From contig CALDIA010000050.1 in the NCBI GenBank assembly GCA_937901455.1, forward strand, positions 1-25,331: a DNA stretch of 25,331 nt. The letters are read 5' to 3'. This document shows positions 16,735 through 24,701 of the stretch, piece after piece. The number at the start of each line of letters is the position of its first letter. Positions within the stretch are counted from its first letter, which is position 1. Made by a program: the position numbers and the translations under genes. This DNA is from an uncultured Bacteroidales bacterium (lineage in GTDB: Bacteria; Bacteroidota; Bacteroidia; Bacteroidales; WCHB1-69). The notes beneath the pieces were generated by a model that had not been told where the DNA came from, did not search any database, and saw only the letters and a list, made by a program, of their open reading frames with translations.

Positions 16735-17779
16735 GGGCTCTCATTTTGCTGAAGCCTTGCGCCTTGACTTCAATCTGATGATTGTCGGAAGTAATCAACT
16801 GACAACCATACTCTTTCTCTTTGATATAGCCAACGATAGAGACATTCGGAACGTTCTTGATTTTTTCAAAGTCGGCTTGTTTCACGGTAAACATCAGTTC
16901 ATAATCATCGCCACCGTTGAGGGCTGCCACGGTATGCACGATATCGAGACTCTTCAACGTATTGAAGGTCAGTTCCGTCATGGGGATACGCTCTTCGAAG
17001 AGTACCGCCCCTTTCTGGGAGGCGCGACAAATCTGCATCATAGCGGCGGCCAAGCCATCTGCCACATTAACCATAGCGGTGGGTACCAGTTCCTCGCGCC
17101 TGAGTGCCTCAACAATATCCAATCTTGGCTCTGGTCGCAACTGTCGGCTTAACAGATAGTCTTTACCCGTAAAATCAGGTTGCACATCTGGGTTTACCTC
17201 AAAAACCTTCTTCTCCCGCTCTAAGAGAAGGAGTCCGGCATAGGCTGCGGCAAAGTCGCCCGACACGCAGAGCAGTTCGTTTTCGGAGGCACCCGCGCGT
17301 TTGGTGAGCAGGGCGGGTTCACACTCCCCGTTAGCAGAGACGCTGATGATCAGGTCTCGACGAGAAGTCATGAGGTCCAATCCCACGACATCGGCATGCA
17401 CGTTCTCACAGCAGGTGGCCACGCCATCAAGCAACTCCTGAACCGCTTTCATGTCGAAACGGTTGGAGATAGCCATATTGACCGACAGTTGTGTCGGGAC
17501 GGCATTCATGGCAAGCAGGTCGCTGAAGGTGATGGCTGCCACCTTATAGCCTAAATGCCGCAAAGGCACATAGGTGAGGTCAAAATGCACATTTTCCATA
17601 AAGAGTCTGGAGGCGGAGGCCACGTTCTCGGAGGCAGGGGCGGTCACAGCGGCATCATCGCCAATACCAACAACCGTTGACCCGTTTTCCACATGAAATC
17701 CTTTGGACAGTTCTGCTATAAGGTCGTATTTACCCAATGTCAGCACCTCCTCATTGGAGAGATGATTGTTGTCTTGCAT
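16727..17779 (-). CDS. thiL: Thiamine-monophosphate kinase
   Basis: ThiL phosphorylates thiamine monophosphate to the active cofactor thiamine diphosphate. The 350-residue product shows the AIRS/PurM-like kinase pattern: VVGIGDDAAV near residue 40, MENVHFDL (the family's EGVHF), VNMAISNRFDM, VADGLAAAMMQICRAS, and NGGDDYELMFTV near the C-terminus. No other thiamine biosynthesis genes are present, so here it is placed with ispG rather than with a thi cluster. MEP-pathway DXS requires thiamine diphosphate, which offers a loose metabolic link to ispG. The gene lies 32 bp after prs and overlaps ispG. Confidence 0.93.
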   Translation of the reverse strand: MQDNNHLSNEEVLTLGKYDLIAELSKGFHVENGSTVVGIGDDAAVTAPASENVASASRLFMENVHFDLTYVPLRHLGYKVAAITFSDLLAMNAVPTQLSVNMAISNRFDMKAVQELLDGVATCCENVHADVVGLDLMTSRRDLIISVSANGECEPALLTKRAGASENELLCVSGDFAAAYAGLLLLEREKKVFEVNPDVQPDFTGKDYLLSRQLRPEPRLDIVEALRREELVPTAMVNVADGLAAAMMQICRASQKGAVLFEERIPMTELTFNTLKSLDIVHTVAALNGGDDYELMFTVKQADFEKIKNVPNVSIVGYIKEKEYGCQLITSDNHQIEVKAQGFSKMRAHE

Positions 17780-17811
17780 AATTGAAACGGACGTTTACGG
17801 TACTTAGTCTG

Positions 17812-18744
17812 CTATACGAAATAGTGTTTGGAGATTGAAGAGCACTCTTCCACGCTTTCAATCACGTCAGCCATCAGTTTGGCGATGGAGATGACGCGTA
17901 CCTTGCTACACGGACGCTTCAAGGGAATGGAGTCGGTTACGAGGACGGTTTCCAGCACAGAGTTTTCAATTTTCTCCAACGCATCACCGGAGAAGAGTCC
18001 ATGGGCGCACATGGCGTTCACGCTTTTGGCTCCCATAGCCTTGATTGCCTCAGCAGCCTTGCAGAGCGTTCCGGCTGTATCTATGATATCATCCACTAAG
18101 ATCACCTCTTTGCCACGCACATCACCCAGAATGTGGAGGGAGGCCACCTCATTTTGCTTTTCTCGTTGCTTGAAGCCAATTGCCAGGTCACAGTTCAGAG
18201 CCTTAGCGTATGTGGAGGCACGCTTGGTACCACCCGTGTCAGGGGAGGCAATCATAATCAGATCGTTATTCAAGCTCCGAATATAGGGAATAAACACATT
18301 GGAGGCAAAGAGATGTTCAACCGGCACCTCCAAGAAGCCTTGGATCTGGTCGGCATGAAGGTCCATGGTAATGACGCGGTTCACGCCGGCAGTGGTAAGC
18401 AGATTGCACATCAACTTAGCTCCGATGGAAGTCCTGGGCTTGTCTTTACGGTCTTGACGGGCATAACCAAAATAGGGCATTACCGCAATGATATTGCGGG
18501 CAGACGCACGTTTGGCGGCATCAATGGCGATGAGGAGTTCGATGATATTATCGGCTGGAGAGAAGGTTGGCTGAATAATGAAGACATCCTTGCCTCTGAT
18601 CGTATCATTGAAATAGACTTGGATTTCCCCATCTTTGAATTGCAGAATATCCACCGGGAAAAGCGGCATATTCAGGTGCTCAGCGATGTTTTTCGCTAAT
18701 TCAGGATTGGCACGACCGGCCACCAAAACGTAGTTCTTGTCCAT
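17812..18744 (-). CDS. prs: Ribose-phosphate pyrophosphokinase (PRPP synthetase)
   Basis: Prs makes PRPP from ribose 5-phosphate and ATP, feeding purine, pyrimidine, histidine and NAD synthesis. The 310-residue product has the usual length. Family segments are intact: FKDGEIQVYFNDTIRG, the ATP loop YFGYARQDRKDKPRTSIGAKL, the MDLHADQIQGFL element, and the PRPP loop EVILVDDIIDTAGTL at 213-227. A good promoter lies 45-75 bp upstream, so prs probably heads the prs-thiL-ispG-lyase operon. PyrE, encoded elsewhere in this window, is one of the users of its product. Confidence 0.98.
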   Translation of the reverse strand: MDKNYVLVAGRANPELAKNIAEHLNMPLFPVDILQFKDGEIQVYFNDTIRGKDVFIIQPTFSPADNIIELLIAIDAAKRASARNIIAVMPYFGYARQDRKDKPRTSIGAKLMCNLLTTAGVNRVITMDLHADQIQGFLEVPVEHLFASNVFIPYIRSLNNDLIMIASPDTGGTKRASTYAKALNCDLAIGFKQREKQNEVASLHILGDVRGKEVILVDDIIDTAGTLCKAAEAIKAMGAKSVNAMCAHGLFSGDALEKIENSVLETVLVTDSIPLKRPCSKVRVISIAKLMADVIESVEECSSISKHYFV

Positions 18745-18788
18745 AACTGTTTAATATTTACTTTATTAGTTTTTCACAAAAGAAAGAG

Positions 18789-18820
18789 CAAATTTAAGCA
18801 GTCTATCCTTAGTTTGCAAA
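18789..18820 (-). promoter_or_regulatory. Bacteroidota promoter for the prs operon
   Basis: On the minus strand TTTG (18820-18817), a 20-bp spacer and TAAATTTG (18796-18789) fit both the -33 and -7 consensus. This is the most complete promoter in the window, 44 bp before the prs ATG and just after prfB ends. Confidence 0.75.
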
Positions 18821-18851
18821 AAAAAATATAAACACTTATCAACAACGCAGA

Positions 18852-19935
18852 TTAGTGTTCTTCCATCAGGTAGGCTTTGATGAAATCGTCAATTTCGCCA
18901 TCCATGACGGCATTCACATTACCTGTTTCAAAGCCTGTACGGAGGTCTTTGACCATCTTATAGGGTTGCATCACATAGCTGCGGATTTGGCTTCCCCACT
19001 CTATTTTCTTCTTAGAGCCTTCGATTTCGGCCAGTTTGGCGCGTTTTTTCTCCAGTTCAATCTGATAGAGACGTGAGCGCAACATGGTCATGGCCATTTC
19101 CCTGTTCTGGATTTGGGAGCGTGTCACCTGACATTCCACGATGATGCCGGAAGGATGGTGGTGCAGGCGCACGGCCGTCTCCACCTTGTTGACGTTCTGG
19201 CCGCCGTGGCCGCTGGAGCGGTAGGTATCCCAACTGATGTCGGCAGGATTGATATCGATGACGATATCATCGTTCACAATGGGATAGGCGAACACGGAGG
19301 CAAAGGAGGTGTGGCGTCGGTTGGCGGCATCAAACGGCGATAAGCGTACGAGACGATGCACGCCGATTTCGCTACGCAGGTAGCCATACGCGTAGGGGCC
19401 TTCCACCTCTACGGAGACAGACTTAACGCCAGCCACATCGCCATCCTGCCGGTCGAGCAGCTTTGTCTTGAAATTATTGCGTTCGGCCCAGCGCAGGTAC
19501 ATACGCAACAACATCTCTGCCCAGTCGCAACTCTCAGTACCGCCAGCGCCGGCATTGATAGTGATAACGGCATGGAGCGCATCCTCCTCATTGCGCATCA
19601 TATTGCGGAATTCCAGTTTTTCAACCATCCGGAGCAGCTGGTTGTAGGATTGTTCCACCTCCTCTTCGGTGGCCTCTCCCGCAGCCAGAAACTCAGCCAT
19701 CACTTGCAACTCTTCACCCTGCTCCACGGCTTGTTCATAATCTTTAACCCATGTCTTCACCAACGCAATCTCACGAAGCAGGTGCTCTGCCTTCTTGGGG
19801 TCATCCCAAAAACCGGGTTGCTGGCTAATCTGTTCTTTGGCATCTATCTCTGCCTGCTTGGCATCGATGTCAAAGATACCTCCTTAGCTCACCGAGCCTA
19901 TTAAGGATAGTTTTTATGTTGTCAGTTGTTATCAT
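18852..19935 (-). CDS. prfB: Peptide chain release factor 2, made by programmed +1 frameshift
   Basis: RF2 recognises UAA and UGA stops and triggers peptide release. Translation starts at ATG 19935 (MITTDNIKTILNRLGELRRYL) and meets an in-frame UGA at 19872-19870 after 21 codons. Skipping the U at 19872 continues in +1 frame with GAC ATC GAT GCC and gives 360 residues in all. The site reads AGG AGG TAT CTT TGA C, almost the same as the classic E. coli prfB site. The stop-recognition SPF motif lies at about 199-201 and the catalytic GGQ at about 244-246 (SSGHGGQNVNK). The stop is read by RF2 itself, so low RF2 favours the shift: autoregulation. It lies 11 bp after recX. Confidence 0.96.
19869..19884 (-). 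promoter_or_regulatory. prfB programmed frameshift signal
   Basis: On the minus strand AGGAGG (Shine-Dalgarno-like), three bases, then CTT TGA C. The SD pairs with 16S rRNA in the elongating ribosome, the CUU peptidyl-tRNA slips to UUU, and UGA followed by C is a weak stop. Spacing matches known RF2 shift sites. Confidence 0.93.
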
Positions 19936-19946
19936 ATCCGAGTTCG

Positions 19947-20387
19947 TTAAGATTTAAGTTTTGACAATATTTCACCCATCGCGAAGCCTTTGCTCAGGAG
20001 TGCGCGTATCAGACGCGAACGGTCATCGCCCGTGGCAGGGTTGGTGCGGCGCCATTTCTCTATAGCATCCTCCAGCACCTCCTCATAAGCCTCCGGAGCC
20101 ACCTGGCCCATGACTGCGTCAATCACTTCTGCCGCGACACCTTTGGCAAACAAGCCTTGACGAATCTTGAGCGGCCCCCACTGTTCATGCAATTTACTAC
20201 GCACATACTGCTCGGTAAAACGCTCGTCATCCACAAACTTCTGGTCTTTAAGCCGACGCATAATTTCCTCACGCTGGGAAGCGGAGACCGCCATGCCCAC
20301 CATTTTCTTGCGCACATCGGCCTCACATCGCTCTTGATAGGCGCAATAATGCTCCAATTTCGACAATATGTCAGCAGGTATATCCAT
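19947..20387 (-). CDS. recX: RecX-family regulatory protein
   Basis: RecX binds RecA filaments and limits recombinase activity. The 146-residue product starts MDIPADILSKLEHYCAYQERCEADVRKKM, and has the three-helix repeat pattern typical of the family: YCAYQERCEADV, then MRRLKDQKFVDDERFTEQYVRSKLHEQWGPLKIRQGLFAKGV, then DDRSRLIRALLSKGFAMGEI. The ATG at 20387 is chosen because it follows the rng stop by one base; longer readings lie inside rng. recA is not in the window. Placement between rng and prfB suggests cotranscription for expression level rather than shared function. Confidence 0.88.
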   Translation of the reverse strand: MDIPADILSKLEHYCAYQERCEADVRKKMVGMAVSASQREEIMRRLKDQKFVDDERFTEQYVRSKLHEQWGPLKIRQGLFAKGVAAEVIDAVMGQVAPEAYEEVLEDAIEKWRRTNPATGDDRSRLIRALLSKGFAMGEILSKLKS

Positions 20388-20388
20388 G

Positions 20389-21987
20389 TCAGTCAACAAT
20401 CTCAGGTTCAACATTGGGCGTATCCCACAAGACAATCTCATCCATGTTGGCATTGAAGTAACGATGCTGCAGGAGATGATAACTTTGATTGGACACTAAG
20501 CGGATGCGCTTTTTATAGTGGAATTGCCACTTGGTCAGTATAGATGGGAATCCTCGCTTCAGGTAGGCATACACGAAGGGGTGCACCATCACGGTAACAC
20601 GCGACTCCTGTTGTTTCTCAAAAAGAAATTCCAGGGTATTGTCTATCTCATCCTCTATTAGGATGGCAGGTTTTATCTTGCCGGTACCTTTGCAGGTAGG
20701 GCACTGCTCTGTGGTCTCTATAACAGTGGCTTGACGGACCCGCTGTCGGGTAATCTCCATCACACAGAACTTATTGAGAGGCAATATTGTATGTTTAGCT
20801 TTATCATTTTTCATAAACTCCTGCATAGCCTTATATAGGCCAGACTTGTTCTGGGAGTTATGAAGATCCACGAAGTCGATGGTGATGATGCCTCCCATGT
20901 CTCGCAAACGGAGTTGTCGGGCAATCTCAGCCGCTGCTATCATATTGGTATTCATAGCGTTTTCTTCTGGCGACTGGCTTGATTTCAGGCGATTGCCGCT
21001 ATTGACATCAATCACATGCATCGCTTCAGTATGTTCAATGATCAAGTACACGCCGCTTTTGACGGTCACCACTTTTCCAAACGAGCCTTTGATCTGTTTG
21101 GAAACGTTAAAATGTTCAAAGATCGGTTGCTTGTCATTGTATAGTTTGATAATTCCTTCTTGCGCTGGTGAGTAGGCGTGGATATAGTTCTTCACCTCTT
21201 GGAACACCTCTGGGGTATCGATATGGATAGCGTTGAAGGAATCGTTCAGCATCTCGCGCAACAGGGAGGAGACGCTGTCGGTGTCTTGCGACAGGCAGGT
21301 CCCGGGCTTGGCGGTGAAGAGGTTCTCCACGGTATTGTCCCATGCGTAGCGAATCTTCTCAAGGTCGGCGGTGAGTTCCTCTGCGGACTTGTGTTCAGCA
21401 ACTGTACGGATGATGATGCCGAAGTTTCGCGGGCGCAGGCCTTGCACGATAGACTTCAGGCGTTTGCGTTCCTGAGAGCTTCTGATCTTCTGGGAAATGG
21501 AGACTTTGTCGCCAAAAGGCACCAACACGAGGTATCGCCCGGCAAAGGAGACCTCCGTAGTGATACGCGGTCCCTTGGTGGAGATGGGCTCCTTGGCCAC
21601 CTGCACCATCAGCAGCTGACCTGCCGTGATGATGTCGCTAATTTTCCCGTTCTTAGGTACTTCATCCAAATACTGGACTTTACTGATGCTTCGTTTGCCG
21701 GTAGTAATAGCCTGACTGACGAAAGCATTAGTGGTGCGTGCATGGATACCCAGGTCCAGATAGTGTAGGAATGCATCCTTCTCGCTGCCAATGTCCACAA
21801 ACGCCGCATTCAACCCCGGCATAAGCTTTCTGACCTTGCCGACATAAATATTGCCTACAGAGAACTTCGTGGTGGATTTCTCTGTGTGAATCTCCATCAA
21901 CTTCTTATCCTCTAACAGAGCCATCTGCACCTCATTGTCGTGTGAGGTGATGATTAATTCTTTTGAAATTTCTGTAGTTTCTTCCAT
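20389..21987 (-). CDS. rng: Ribonuclease E/G family endoribonuclease
   Basis: This endoribonuclease cleaves single-stranded AU-rich RNA and takes part in rRNA and mRNA processing. The 532-residue product matches RNase G length, without the long RNase E scaffold tail. An S1-like part lies at about 40-130 (GNIYVGKVRKLMPGLNAAFVDIG). The catalytic DVNSG lies at 327-331 with a second acidic site in IDFVDL near 371, and the zinc-link CPTCKG lies at about 429-434. The start MEETTEISKELIITSHDNEV follows a strong 18-bp hairpin by 15 bases. The gene follows HU and a 29-aa basic peptide gene, and leads into recX and prfB. Confidence 0.95.
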   Translation of the reverse strand: MEETTEISKELIITSHDNEVQMALLEDKKLMEIHTEKSTTKFSVGNIYVGKVRKLMPGLNAAFVDIGSEKDAFLHYLDLGIHARTTNAFVSQAITTGKRSISKVQYLDEVPKNGKISDIITAGQLLMVQVAKEPISTKGPRITTEVSFAGRYLVLVPFGDKVSISQKIRSSQERKRLKSIVQGLRPRNFGIIIRTVAEHKSAEELTADLEKIRYAWDNTVENLFTAKPGTCLSQDTDSVSSLLREMLNDSFNAIHIDTPEVFQEVKNYIHAYSPAQEGIIKLYNDKQPIFEHFNVSKQIKGSFGKVVTVKSGVYLIIEHTEAMHVIDVNSGNRLKSSQSPEENAMNTNMIAAAEIARQLRLRDMGGIITIDFVDLHNSQNKSGLYKAMQEFMKNDKAKHTILPLNKFCVMEITRQRVRQATVIETTEQCPTCKGTGKIKPAILIEDEIDNTLEFLFEKQQESRVTVMVHPFVYAYLKRGFPSILTKWQFHYKKRIRLVSNQSYHLLQHRYFNANMDEIVLWDTPNVEPEIVD

Positions 21988-22002
21988 TTTTATTATAAAA
22001 CA

Positions 22003-22041
22003 ATGAAAACTAAATAAAACCTTGTTTTATTTAGTTTTCAT
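22003..22041 (-). promoter_or_regulatory. Perfect 18-bp AU-rich hairpin in the rng leader
   Basis: ATGAAAACTAAATAAAAC (22003-22020), a three-base loop, and its exact complement (22024-22041) form an 18-bp stem. It lies between the 29-aa gene stop (22064) and the rng ATG (21987). On the minus strand the stem is followed by TGTTTTATAATAAAA, so it is not a textbook GC-rich terminator. It could be an attenuator, an RNase site for rng autoregulation, or a partial terminator. Confidence 0.7.
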
Positions 22042-22063
22042 CGCAATTTTAACTCATAAAAGA

Positions 22064-22153
22064 CTATTTGTTCTTATGTCTGTTCTTTCTAAGACGTTTT
22101 TTTCTTTTATGAGTCGACATTTTATGTCTTTTTCTCTTCTTACCACTTGGCAT
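22064..22153 (-). CDS. 29-aa very basic peptide, bS22/mS38 (AURKAIP1/COX24)-like
   Basis: The minus strand from ATG 22153 encodes a 29-residue peptide ending TAG at 22066-22064. It opens MPSGKKRKRHKMSTHKRKK and ends RLRKNRHKNK. About half of the residues are Lys or Arg, with the KM-x3-KRKKRLRKNRHK pattern of the AURKAIP1/COX24 family. That family includes mitochondrial mS38 and actinobacterial bS22, small-subunit ribosomal proteins near the decoding centre. A nearly identical short ORF is common in Bacteroidota, from memory. It starts 25 bp after HU and precedes rng. A ribosomal role is inferred from resemblance. It is short enough to escape most gene finders. Confidence 0.8.
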   Translation of the reverse strand: MPSGKKRKRHKMSTHKRKKRLRKNRHKNK

Positions 22154-22178
22154 AATGAATAGATTTTTAGGTTAGATA

Positions 22179-22463
22179 TTATTTTTTAGAATTTTTCACA
22201 GCGTTAACAAAAGTTTTGCACGGCTTGAAGGCAGGGATATTATGGGCAGGGATGATAATTGTCTCTTCCTTGGAAATATTACGAGCGGTCTTTTCAGCTC
22301 TTTCCTTAATAATGAAGCTACCGAAGCCTCTTAAATATACGTTTTCTCCAGAAATCATGGAGGTTTTCACACTGTCCATAAATTTTTCAACGATAGTTTG
22401 AACACTACCTTTGTCTAATCCGGTTTTGCCGGCAATGTCGTTAACGATATCAGCTTTTGTCAT
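22179..22463 (-). CDS. HU-family DNA-binding protein
   Basis: This is a nucleoid protein that bends DNA as a dimer. The 94-residue product from ATG 22463 (MTKADIVNDIAGKTGLDKGSV) has normal HU/IHF length. It shows the conserved turn LRGFGSFIIKERAEKTARNI and the arm tip region with IPAHNIPAFKPCKTF. A longer reading to 22514 would include the promoter box and is rejected. It heads a probable transcript with the bS22-like gene and, depending on read-through of the hairpin, rng-recX-prfB. Which HU paralogue it is cannot be told. Confidence 0.94.
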   Translation of the reverse strand: MTKADIVNDIAGKTGLDKGSVQTIVEKFMDSVKTSMISGENVYLRGFGSFIIKERAEKTARNISKEETIIIPAHNIPAFKPCKTFVNAVKNSKK

Positions 22464-22503
22464 AATACTAATATTTAATTGTTTATACTTTTTTTGAGAG
22501 CGG

Positions 22504-22511
22504 CAAAAATA
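22504..22511 (-). promoter_or_regulatory. Bacteroidota -7 box for HU
   Basis: The minus strand reads TATTTTTG, matching TAnnTTTG, 40 bp before the HU ATG. A TTG lies 23 bp further upstream, a slightly long spacing for -33. Confidence 0.6.
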
Positions 22512-22549
22512 CAAATATTTTCATCTTCTTGCCACAACTTTCCATTTTT

Positions 22550-22612
22550 TTTTTAAGATTAGCGTTCACAGGCTTATAGAGTGGCTTTCAGCGAATTATA
22601 TAATCTTAAAAA
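22550..22612. repeat. 12-bp perfect inverted repeat with 39-bp spacer
   Basis: TTTTTAAGATTA (22550-22561) and TAATCTTAAAAA (22601-22612) are exact inverted copies. They lie between the deoC stop and the HU promoter. It could be a weak transcription end for deoC (minus-strand A-run follows, not a T-run), a protein-binding site or the trace of a small element. Confidence 0.5.
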
Positions 22613-22653
22613 GCAGGATCAACAGGGGCATTCTATATTGGGGAAAGCTGTAA

Positions 22654-23484
22654 TTATCGGATTTTTTCGGCAATTTTAGATGCTAATCGACTTGCCCCAA
22701 TGCGGAAAAGATCGCGATTCATCCATTCGGCGCCCAACACATTATGCAGCAACTTGACATAATAGATAGCTGTATCTGGGTCAGAGATACCACCGGCCGC
22801 TTTAACACCCACTTTTTTGCCGGTATTCTGATAATGAAACTTGATGGCATCCATCATTACCAGGAAGGCTTCGGGTGTGGCGTTGACGGTTATCTTTCCC
22901 GTAGAGGTCTTGATAAAGTCCGCTCCGGCGGCAATAGCCAGCTGCGAGGCTTTGAAAATATTTTGCGGGGTCTTAAGCTCGCCTGTTTCCAGAATCACCT
23001 TCAGTTTTGCGGATGCGCAGGCTTTCCTAATGGCGGCAATCTCGTCATAGACGGTTTGATAGTCACCCTTCAGAAAAGTGCCGCGGGAGATGACCATGTC
23101 GATTTCATCGGCACCTTGTTCCAAGGCATAGCGCACTTCAGCCACTTTGATATCGATGGGTGACTGTCCTGCGGGGAACGCACCGGCCACGGATGCTATG
23201 GTCACCGGGGTTTTCTGTAACATCTTGGAAGCGACGTTCACCAAGGGCGGATACACGCACACAGCCGCGGGCATGCAGCCCTTGCTCGTCTTAAAGTCCA
23301 AGGCCTTCTGACACAACTCTTCCACCACATGGTCGTTATCCGTGCCTTCCAAAGTAGTGAGATCAATACTGGCTAAGATAAAACGATACATATCCTGTTC
23401 TGCCAATGGCATGGGACGGTGATGAACAATCTGCAGTCGGTCTTCAATCTGCTCTGATCGATATGGATAATTTTCTAAGGTCAT
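22654..23484 (-). CDS. deoC: Deoxyribose-phosphate aldolase
   Basis: DeoC splits 2-deoxyribose 5-phosphate into acetaldehyde and glyceraldehyde 3-phosphate in deoxynucleoside breakdown. The 276-residue product carries the Schiff-base Lys192 in DFIKTSTGK, the second active-site lysine in VGVKAAGGI (about Lys228), and DEIDMVISRG near 126-135. It is slightly longer than the usual roughly 220-260, due to an N-terminal extension (MTLENYPYRSEQIEDRLQ). No deoA, deoD or deoR gene lies nearby. It follows the PorV/PorQ-family gene by 26 bp and is probably cotranscribed with it. Confidence 0.96.
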   Translation of the reverse strand: MTLENYPYRSEQIEDRLQIVHHRPMPLAEQDMYRFILASIDLTTLEGTDNDHVVEELCQKALDFKTSKGCMPAAVCVYPPLVNVASKMLQKTPVTIASVAGAFPAGQSPIDIKVAEVRYALEQGADEIDMVISRGTFLKGDYQTVYDEIAAIRKACASAKLKVILETGELKTPQNIFKASQLAIAAGADFIKTSTGKITVNATPEAFLVMMDAIKFHYQNTGKKVGVKAAGGISDPDTAIYYVKLLHNVLGAEWMNRDLFRIGASRLASKIAEKIR

Positions 23485-23510
23485 AATATGTAAATTAGTG
23501 TAATTCTTAT

Positions 23511-24593
23511 TTACTGTTGTTTTTTAAAACGGTCAAGGGCCACTTTCAGAGAGAAAATATGGGAATACTGTGCGATGGAGAGGTTCCCGAGATCGGTGAA
23601 GGCATAGTCGATGGAGACGATATTCTTGATGCATACGCCGAGACCTATGTTAATCTGGAGGGTCATCCGGTTCCGTCCGTCGAAGTCGGGCTCGCGCTGA
23701 AAATTGCCGAGGCCGGCTCTTAGGGCAACTATCTTTTTGTAGGCAAACTCCACGCCGAGGTGAGGGTCGAAGCTCATCACCTTGCTTCGCAGCAGTGTGT
23801 TGCGTTTCCCATCGAACGTACAGTCGAAGTCAAGTGCCACGGTACCGTTGAAGCCCTTGCCCATCTCGAAATACTTAGCCCCGCCAACCAGCAACTTGGG
23901 GATTGTGAGTTCGAGGCTGTTTTCGGGAATCTCGTTGCCAGTTTGGTTGAAGACATCTATCACCTCATTGGTGAGGTTGTAGCGCCAGGCATTGAAAGTG
24001 GAGGTGCCATCGCGCAGCAGCACACCGGCCTGCCATCCTTTATTATTATATTGTAAGCCCAAGTCAAGGCCAAAGCCCCAAGCACGGGCAAACTTGCCGA
24101 TGCCACGGGTGATGATTTTTGCATTGGCACCGACCGAAAGGCCTTTCACTCGAGCAAAATTATAGGCATAGCTGAGCAAAATGGCATTGTCGGCCGCTGA
24201 GAAATAGGTGATGCGGTCGTAATCCACATTTCCTTGCGCATCTATCAGTTCCGTAGTATTCATGATGTTGTCCACGCCAAAACGAATATAGGAAAGTGCC
24301 ACGGCAGACCTATCGTCGATTTTGTAGCCGATGCCGGCATAATCGTACTTGGCGATACCTGCGAAATACTCGGCATGCATAAGCGACAGTTGGTAGCGTT
24401 TATCCATGCGGCTGAGTCCGGCGGGATTCCAATAGGCGGCTGTCACATCATCGGAAATGGCAGTCATGGTGTTTGCCATGGCCAAGCCACGTGCTCCGAT
24501 GCCCAACGAGAGGAATTCGTTGCTGTACTTGGACTGTCCTTGGCATAGTACCACTGCCAGCATGAACGTTATATTGAACAGTGTTTTCTTCAT
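23511..24593 (-). CDS. PorV/PorQ-family outer-membrane beta-barrel protein
   Basis: This is a 360-residue protein with a signal peptide (MKKTLFNITFMLAVVLCQGQ) and a 14-strand FadL-like barrel pattern of alternating hydrophobic strands. The N-terminal LGIGARGLAMANTMTAISDDVTAAYWNPAGL is the signature of the PorV/PorQ family. PorV and PorQ are parts of the type IX secretion system, where they shuttle or anchor cargo at the outer membrane. This protein resembles the wider family rather than clearly PorV or PorQ, so a direct T9SS role is inferred. No porU, porZ or other T9SS gene is in the window. Its start touches the stop of a short minus-strand reading frame, suggesting it once followed another gene closely. 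Confidence 0.85.
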   Translation of the reverse strand: MKKTLFNITFMLAVVLCQGQSKYSNEFLSLGIGARGLAMANTMTAISDDVTAAYWNPAGLSRMDKRYQLSLMHAEYFAGIAKYDYAGIGYKIDDRSAVALSYIRFGVDNIMNTTELIDAQGNVDYDRITYFSAADNAILLSYAYNFARVKGLSVGANAKIITRGIGKFARAWGFGLDLGLQYNNKGWQAGVLLRDGTSTFNAWRYNLTNEVIDVFNQTGNEIPENSLELTIPKLLVGGAKYFEMGKGFNGTVALDFDCTFDGKRNTLLRSKVMSFDPHLGVEFAYKKIVALRAGLGNFQREPDFDGRNRMTLQINIGLGVCIKNIVSIDYAFTDLGNLSIAQYSHIFSLKVALDRFKKQQ

Positions 24594-24701
24594 TTATGCG
24601 TTGCTTTTCTTATGGATAACATAGGTTTTATGGTCGCCAGAGAAGAGTTCATAGCCATAGAATTTGCATTCAATAGCTCCATTGAAGAGGGTTTTCTTCA
24701 A
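24594..24701 (-). pseudogene. Possible C-terminal remnant of a gene upstream of the PorV/PorQ gene
   Basis: On the minus strand about 34 codons run from an upstream TGA (24701-24699) to a TAA at 24596-24594 that abuts the ATG of the PorV/PorQ gene. The end reads FYGYELFSGDHKTYVIHKK then SNA. Close stop/start packing and balanced base use look like a real gene tail cut by the AT-rich DNA to the right. I do not recognise the family. It may also be chance. Confidence 0.25.

Noticed and set aside
16535..17152. Plus-strand ORF of 205 codons opposite ispG and thiL
   Set aside because: It spans the junction of two well-supported genes on the other strand and shows no domain.
19870..19872. In-frame TGA in prfB suggesting a pseudogene
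   Set aside because: The surrounding AGGAGG-TAT-CTT-TGA-C is the known programmed frameshift signal and the downstream frame is intact.
19356..19904. Plus-strand ORF of 182 codons opposite prfB
   Set aside because: It is antisense to conserved RF2 sequence and has no recognisable features.
21178..21768. Plus-strand ORF of 196 codons opposite rng
   Set aside because: It lies entirely over the conserved catalytic half of RNase G and has no family match.
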